A DNA stretch of 64,000 nt from Micromonospora purpureochromogenes (GTDB lineage: Bacteria; Actinomycetota; Actinomycetes; Mycobacteriales; Micromonosporaceae): positions 4,216,001-4,280,000 of the forward strand of contig NZ_LT607410.1 in assembly GCF_900091515.1 (NCBI RefSeq). Reading direction: 5' to 3'. The notes beneath the pieces were generated by a model. The model did not search any database and had not been told where the DNA came from. It was given only the letters and a program-made list of their open reading frames with translations. Below, piece after piece: positions 60,501 through 64,000 of the stretch. How positions within the stretch are numbered: the first letter of the stretch is position 1; every line of letters starts with the position of its first letter. The position numbers and the translations under genes were made by a program.

Positions 60501-63073
60501 CCGGCGCTGGTGAGCAGGGTGGCCAGATCGCCGCTGCGCTCACCGGGGCCGGGCAGGCTGCCCAGCGGGGTCAGCGCCCGCTGGGCCGGGCCGGCCTTCG
60601 CGACCTGCATCCGGGCCAGGTTGGCCAGCTGCCGGCCGGGGCCGCACTCCAGCAACGCCCAGGTGCCCTCGGCGAGCAGCGTGGCCACGCAGTCGCCGAA
60701 GCGCACCGGCCGGCGCAGGTGCGCGGCCCAGTACGCCGGGTCGGTGGCCTGCTCGGCGGTGATCCAGCTGCCGGTGACGTTGGACAGGAACGGGATCGCC
60801 GGCGGGCGCAGCGGCAACCCCGCCATCAGGGCGGTGAACTCGGCCAGGATCGGTTCCATCATCGGCGAGTGGAAGGCGTGGGAGGTGCGCAGCGCCTTGC
60901 TCCTGCCCTTGATCGTCTCGGCGAACGCGGCGACCTTGTCGCTCTCGCCGGCCACCACGCAGGTGCCCGGGCCGTTGACGGTGGCGATGGCCAGCCCCTC
61001 GGGCAGGCGCTGCGCGACCACCGACTCGTCCAGCGCCACGGCGAGCATCGAGCCGGCCGGCAGGGACTGCATCAGCCGGCCCCGCGCGGCGACCACCCGC
61101 AGCGCGTCCGGCAGGCTCAGCACCCCGGCGACGGTGGCGGCGACGTACTCGCCGATCGAGTGACCGATCATCGCGGCCGGGCGCGCCCCGGCCCGCAGCC
61201 AGACGGTGGCGAGGGCGTACTCGACGACGAAGAGGGCCGGCTGGGTGTAGCGGGTCTCGGTGAGCTTCTCCCCCGCCTCCGGGTCGCGGCCGAGGATCAG
61301 GTCGCGGACGTCCAGCCCCAGCTCGGGGCGGAGCAGCTCGGCGCACTCGTCCACGATGGCGGCGAAGGCGGGCTCCTCGGCGTAGAGCTGCGCGCCCATC
61401 CCGGCGTACTGGGAGCCCTGCCCGGAGAACAGCAGGCCCACGCGGGGCGCGGGGCCGTCGACGACGCCGGACTGGCGGCGGCGCGCGGTGCGCAGCGCGG
61501 TCACCGCGTCCGGCAGGTCGGCGGCGACCACGGCGACCCGGTGCGGGTACTCCTGCCGGCCCACCCGCAGGGTGTGCGCCACGTCGGCGAGCAGCTGCGG
61601 CCCGCCGTCGGTGCCGCCCTCCAGGTGCTCGGCGAGGCGCAGCACGGCGGTGTCCAGGGCGGTGGCGGTCTTCGCCGACACGTGCAGCAGCTGCGCCGGG
61701 CGGACCGCCCGGTCGGCCCGGTACGCCGCCGGCGCCTCCTGGAGCACCACGTGGGCGTTCGTGCCGCCGATGCCGAAGGAGCTGACCCCGGCCCGGCGCG
61801 GCCCGCCGTCGGTGTCCCACTTGGTCAACGTGTTCGCCACGTAGAACGGGGTGTCGGCGAAGTCGATCGCCGGGTTCGGCTGCTCGAAGTTGATGCTCGG
61901 CGGGATCAGTCCGTGCTCCATCGCGAGCACCGTCTTGATCACGCTGACGATCCCGGAGGGCTGGCTGAGGTGGCCGATGTTGGACTTCACCGAGCCGATG
62001 CCGCACCAGCCCCGGTCGTCGGTGTCCCGGGTGTAGACGGCGGAGAGGGCGGCGACCTCGATCGGGTCGCCCATCGCGGTGCCGGTGCCGTGCGCCTCGA
62101 CGTAGCTGATGCTGCGCGGGTCGATCCCGGCCATCCCGACGGCCTGGGCGATCGCCTCCATCTGCCCGTCGATGCTGGGAGCGGTGAAGCCGACCTTGCC
62201 GGCGCCGTCGTTGTTGACGGCGTTGCCGAGCACCACGGCCCGGATGGCGTCGCCGTCGGCGATCGCGTCGGAGAGGCGCTTGAGCAGGGTGACGCCGACG
62301 CCGCTGCCCCAGACCGTGCCGTTGGCGGCGGCGTCGAACGGCCGGCACCGCCCGTCCGGCGAGGTGAAGCCCTCCATGCCCAGGTAGCCGACGTGCGGCA
62401 GCTCGATGTTGACCCCGCCGGCGAGCGCCATGTCGCACTCGCCGTTGCGCAACGCCTCGCAGGCCAGGTGGAACGCGACCAGCGAGGTGGAGCAGGCGGT
62501 GTGCACGGTCAGGCTCGGCCCGCGCAGGTCCAGCCGGTACGACACGTTGGTGGCCACGTAGTTCGGCGAGTTGCCGGTGGCGATGGAGACCGCCCCGTGC
62601 GGGCTGCCGCCGACGCGCTTGTTGCGGATGACGTACCGGTGCAGGTAGGTGTTGCCGCCGGTGCCGGCGTACACGCCGACCGCGCCGTCGTAGCGGGCCG
62701 GGTCGTAGCCGGCGTCCTGCAACGCGGTGTAGCAGCTCTCCAGGAACAGCCGGTGCTGCGGGTCGGTGATCTCCGCCTCCCGGGCGGTCATCCCGAACAG
62801 CCCGGCGTCGAACTCGTCGTACCCGTCGACCAGCGGCGCCCGGTTGACCCACCCCGGGTCGTCGACCTCCTCCACCGTGGCGCCCCGCGCCAGCTGCTCC
62901 TCCCGGCTCAGCTCGGTGACCGACTCGACGCCGTCGACCAGGTTGCGCCAGAACTGGCGGACGTCGGCCGCGCCGGGCAGCCGGGCGGCGAGCCCGACGA
63001 TCGCGATCGGCTCGATGCCGTCGTCGGCGGGGAGGTCGGATGCCATCGGGTTGTCCATCTGCGTGTCCTTCAT
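57584..63073 (-). CDS. Type I PKS module (KS-AT-KR-DH-ACP)
   Basis: 1829 residues. KS with Cys194 (HTACSTS), EAHGTGT and KSNIGHLS. AT with GQGSQYAGMG, GHSIGE (Ser639) and HAFHSPMM, the malonyl-CoA pattern. KR with YVITGGLGGIG (near residue 1155) and Tyr1314 in VDYCAANS; no LDD motif. A hot-dog dehydratase follows, with His1402 in DEHRIGGVPVVPG and Asp1566 in LHPALLDVAT. ACP Ser1766 is in LGGNSL. The KR-before-DH order is the reverse of usual modules. It would add one malonate unit reduced to an alkene. Its ATG overlaps the upstream NRPS stop (ATGA). Confidence 0.93.
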   Translation of the reverse strand: MKDTQMDNPMASDLPADDGIEPIAIVGLAARLPGAADVRQFWRNLVDGVESVTELSREEQLARGATVEEVDDPGWVNRAPLVDGYDEFDAGLFGMTAREAEITDPQHRLFLESCYTALQDAGYDPARYDGAVGVYAGTGGNTYLHRYVIRNKRVGGSPHGAVSIATGNSPNYVATNVSYRLDLRGPSLTVHTACSTSLVAFHLACEALRNGECDMALAGGVNIELPHVGYLGMEGFTSPDGRCRPFDAAANGTVWGSGVGVTLLKRLSDAIADGDAIRAVVLGNAVNNDGAGKVGFTAPSIDGQMEAIAQAVGMAGIDPRSISYVEAHGTGTAMGDPIEVAALSAVYTRDTDDRGWCGIGSVKSNIGHLSQPSGIVSVIKTVLAMEHGLIPPSINFEQPNPAIDFADTPFYVANTLTKWDTDGGPRRAGVSSFGIGGTNAHVVLQEAPAAYRADRAVRPAQLLHVSAKTATALDTAVLRLAEHLEGGTDGGPQLLADVAHTLRVGRQEYPHRVAVVAADLPDAVTALRTARRRQSGVVDGPAPRVGLLFSGQGSQYAGMGAQLYAEEPAFAAIVDECAELLRPELGLDVRDLILGRDPEAGEKLTETRYTQPALFVVEYALATVWLRAGARPAAMIGHSIGEYVAATVAGVLSLPDALRVVAARGRLMQSLPAGSMLAVALDESVVAQRLPEGLAIATVNGPGTCVVAGESDKVAAFAETIKGRSKALRTSHAFHSPMMEPILAEFTALMAGLPLRPPAIPFLSNVTGSWITAEQATDPAYWAAHLRRPVRFGDCVATLLAEGTWALLECGPGRQLANLARMQVAKAGPAQRALTPLGSLPGPGERSGDLATLLTSAGALWCAGVGVRLDADPAARRVPLPTYPFERRRYWVDPDPVDQAPAAPEQRGPRPLPEWFAVPVWRQAAAEPRTAPLGRCLVLADGPRGDALVAALRAAGVTPTVVRAGERFAAVDGGYRLRPGAREDHDALVAALAADPPERLVHAFALDGAPAGTDVAAAWAAQDRGFFSALHLVQALAGAGLTTDERARTLDLVTAGIGDVTGTDLIRPEHATLAGLARVLPAELPGLAVRLLDADPASSDVDALVAELRRPVDPARAELALRGPRRWVTGYEQVTVDAEGEPGALREGGRYVITGGLGGIGVTLAEDFARRARAKLVLLARSGLPPRERWDDHLAVHGGADRAGRAIAAIRRMEAAGASVLVLAADVTDPADLRRVRAAAEAEFGGIDGIVHAAGLPGGGMAEVKERAEAERVLAPKLAGTLALAEVFGDLPLDFVVLCSSITAVVGGFGQVDYCAANSFLDAYARAGAGFRAPVLSQDWGGWAEVGMAVETDAPAGFRAAGRDTVTHPVDHPVLTTAVTGPDGVVLHGLVSADTHWLLDEHRIGGVPVVPGTAHLESVRAAVAAGLPTPVGDAAVELRDVVFLEPFSVPDGTVAQYRVELTPTEDGVDFAVRSLAAGQLRTHVRGAAGWTDEPAPPARVPAVTGRRVDDDASFGRGRTSMLTFGPRWAALAEHHLGEGEELARITAPDAAVGDLPSWGLHPALLDVATAFGRGQGSGTYLPLSYGRIVVRGALPAQFHSHLRHRDSATDEVVAADLSLRDADGRELVAISDFVLRRVDQGAVTGGLATAGAPVQAPAPEPGVPTEDIRPVDGAEAFRRSLTAGLGAQVVIATRTVDDIRGRASRVTTGSLETADEPAPAVPAGGGAGSAAPRTELEITVAQVWRDGLGVAEVGVDDDFFALGGNSLVAVQLIAAMRKATGVRLPMRSLFETPTVAGLAARIEELRATVAPTDDTAPATIPAIPRLPRD

Positions 63074-64000
63074 TGCGCGGTGCCGCCGGGGCGGCGGGGT
63101 GGGTTGCGGCGGGTGCGGCTGCGGCGGGCGGCGGCCCGCAGCGCGGCGCGGGCGAGTTCCGGCCGGTCGGCGGCGCCGTCGAGGCTGGCGGCGAGCGCCC
63201 GGACGGTGGGGTGGCGGAACAGGTCGAGCATGGTGATCGAGCGGCCGGTGGCGGCGGTGAGCCGGGCGTGCACCGCGGCCAGGGCGAGGGAGTGCCCGCC
63301 GATGTCGAAGAAGTTGTCGCTGACCCCGACCCGGTCGGTGTCGAGCACCTCCCGCCAGATGCCGGCGATCAGCTCCTCGGTGTCGGTCAGCCCGCCCGGG
63401 CCGGCCGGCATCGGGGTGCGGGGCGCCTCGGCGGCCGCCACGGTCATCGCGCCGAGCTGCGGCGTGCGCACGGTGGGCCGGGGCAGCGCGGCGGCGACCG
63501 CGTCGGCCGGCGCGTGCGGGTCGGCGGCGAGCGCGCCGACCAGCTCGGCCAGGTCGGTCAGGAGCGCGTCGATCCGGTCGGTGTCGAACAGGTCCGGGTT
63601 GTGGACCACCTCGACGCCGAAGCGGCCGTCGGACTCCACCACGTAGACGGTGATGTCGAAGGGCGAGCCGGGCTTGGGCACCGGTACCGGCACGGCGGTC
63701 AGCCCGGTCAGCGCCAGCCGGGGCGGGTCGAAGTTGAGCACGTTGAACAGCACCTGCACCAGCGGCGCGCGGGAGGTGTCCCGGCCGACGCCGAGGGCCT
63801 CGACGAGGCGTTCCAACGGCGCGCCCGGGTGGGCGGTGACCTCGTGCAGCTCGGCGGCGCACCGGTCGACCAGCTCGGCGAAGGTGGCCCCGCCGGTACG
63901 CAGCCGCACCGGCACGGTGTCGATGAAGAAGCCCACCACGTCGTCGAAGGCGGCCAGCCGGCGGTCGGCGACGATCGCCCCGACCACGTGGTCGTCGCCG
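63070..64000 (-). CDS. NRPS, partial: C-terminal condensation domain and PCP
   Basis: Open to the window edge; the N-terminus lies outside. Visible: the C-terminal half of a condensation-type domain (DDVVGFFIDTVPVRL, RAPLVQVLFNVLNF), a linker, then a PCP with IGGHSLALAAVHARL and a basic tail. No adenylation domain lies between them in the visible part. If the order is truly C-PCP, the carrier must be loaded by an upstream or separate A domain, or the C-like domain is an epimerase or starter condensation domain. It hands its chain to the PKS. Confidence 0.9.
   Translation of the reverse strand, partial: GDDHVVGAIVADRRLAAFDDVVGFFIDTVPVRLRTGGATFAELVDRCAAELHEVTAHPGAPLERLVEALGVGRDTSRAPLVQVLFNVLNFDPPRLALTGLTAVPVPVPKPGSPFDITVYVVESDGRFGVEVVHNPDLFDTDRIDALLTDLAELVGALAADPHAPADAVAAALPRPTVRTPQLGAMTVAAAEAPRTPMPAGPGGLTDTEELIAGIWREVLDTDRVGVSDNFFDIGGHSLALAAVHARLTAATGRSITMLDLFRHPTVRALAASLDGAADRPELARAALRAAARRSRTRRNPPRRPGGTAQ

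Noticed and set aside
57446..63646. Plus-strand open frame of over 2000 codons opposite the PKS
   Set aside because: Same antisense artefact; no motifs, while the minus strand gives complete KS, AT, KR, DH and ACP domains.
1..64000. CRISPR arrays, insertion sequences, integrase or prophage genes
   Set aside because: No regularly spaced direct repeats of CRISPR type, no transposase or integrase motifs in any frame; the tandem repeats found are coding or short.

Overview
The window is very GC-rich actinobacterial DNA. Strong third-position G/C bias, Ser/Thr kinases with the actinobacterial signature, an XRE/DUF397/DUF574 set, DUF2267, DUF2795 and DUF6510 proteins, a GDE-type glycogen debranching enzyme and many GTG or leaderless starts all point to Micromonosporaceae, most likely Micromonospora. 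That placement is an inference from gene content, not from a marker gene.

Region by region. (1) 1-6.7 kb: an OmpR-type two-component pair (kinase cut by the window edge), a divergent ApbE-like gene, a frameshifted Ser/Thr kinase, an OsmC-like protein, an endonuclease/exonuclease/phosphatase protein and a transglycosylase-like exported protein. (2) 6.7-12.2 kb: a signalling island made of a DivIVA-like coiled coil, a CheY-like regulator, three STAS proteins, a SpoIIE-type phosphatase and a B12-binding protein with the ligand residues of CarH photoreceptors. (3) 12.3-33 kb: housekeeping and accessory genes (type II NADH dehydrogenase, glycogen debranching, Tat-exported M28 peptidase, an MFS pump behind an elaborate leader, a molybdo-oxidoreductase with its reductase, TerC under a Mn2+ riboswitch candidate, CaiB, pirin). 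(4) 33-47.7 kb: DedA, nitrilase, MOSC, a second Ser/Thr kinase, LacI with tandem operators, DUF574/XRE/DUF397, GGDEF, ArsR-SRPBCC, PemK/MazF, Nudix and a serpin-like protein, with several decayed genes. (5) 47.7-64 kb: a minus-strand hybrid NRPS-PKS operon running off the right edge.

In transcription order the operon encodes a partial NRPS (C-PCP), a PKS (KS-AT-KR-DH-ACP), a SyrP/TauD-like oxygenase, an MbtH protein, an NRPS (C-A-PCP, A-domain code read as Asn), and a last polypeptide combining C-A-PCP-TE (A-domain code read as Ser, EntF-like) with a complete MFS transporter domain. Four of the five junctions overlap by 1-4 bases, and the fifth has a 27-base gap. The last protein carries two oddities: the exporter is fused to the synthetase, and the thioesterase nucleophile is Cys rather than Ser. 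This is the best candidate for an undescribed system in the window.

Other points worth attention are the B12-sensor/partner-switching island, the dual-uORF structured leader before the MFS pump at 21.6-21.9 kb, the riboswitch before terC, and a recurrent leaderless promoter pattern (TANNNT 6-7 bases before the start codon). No rRNA, tRNA, CRISPR array or insertion sequence was found.
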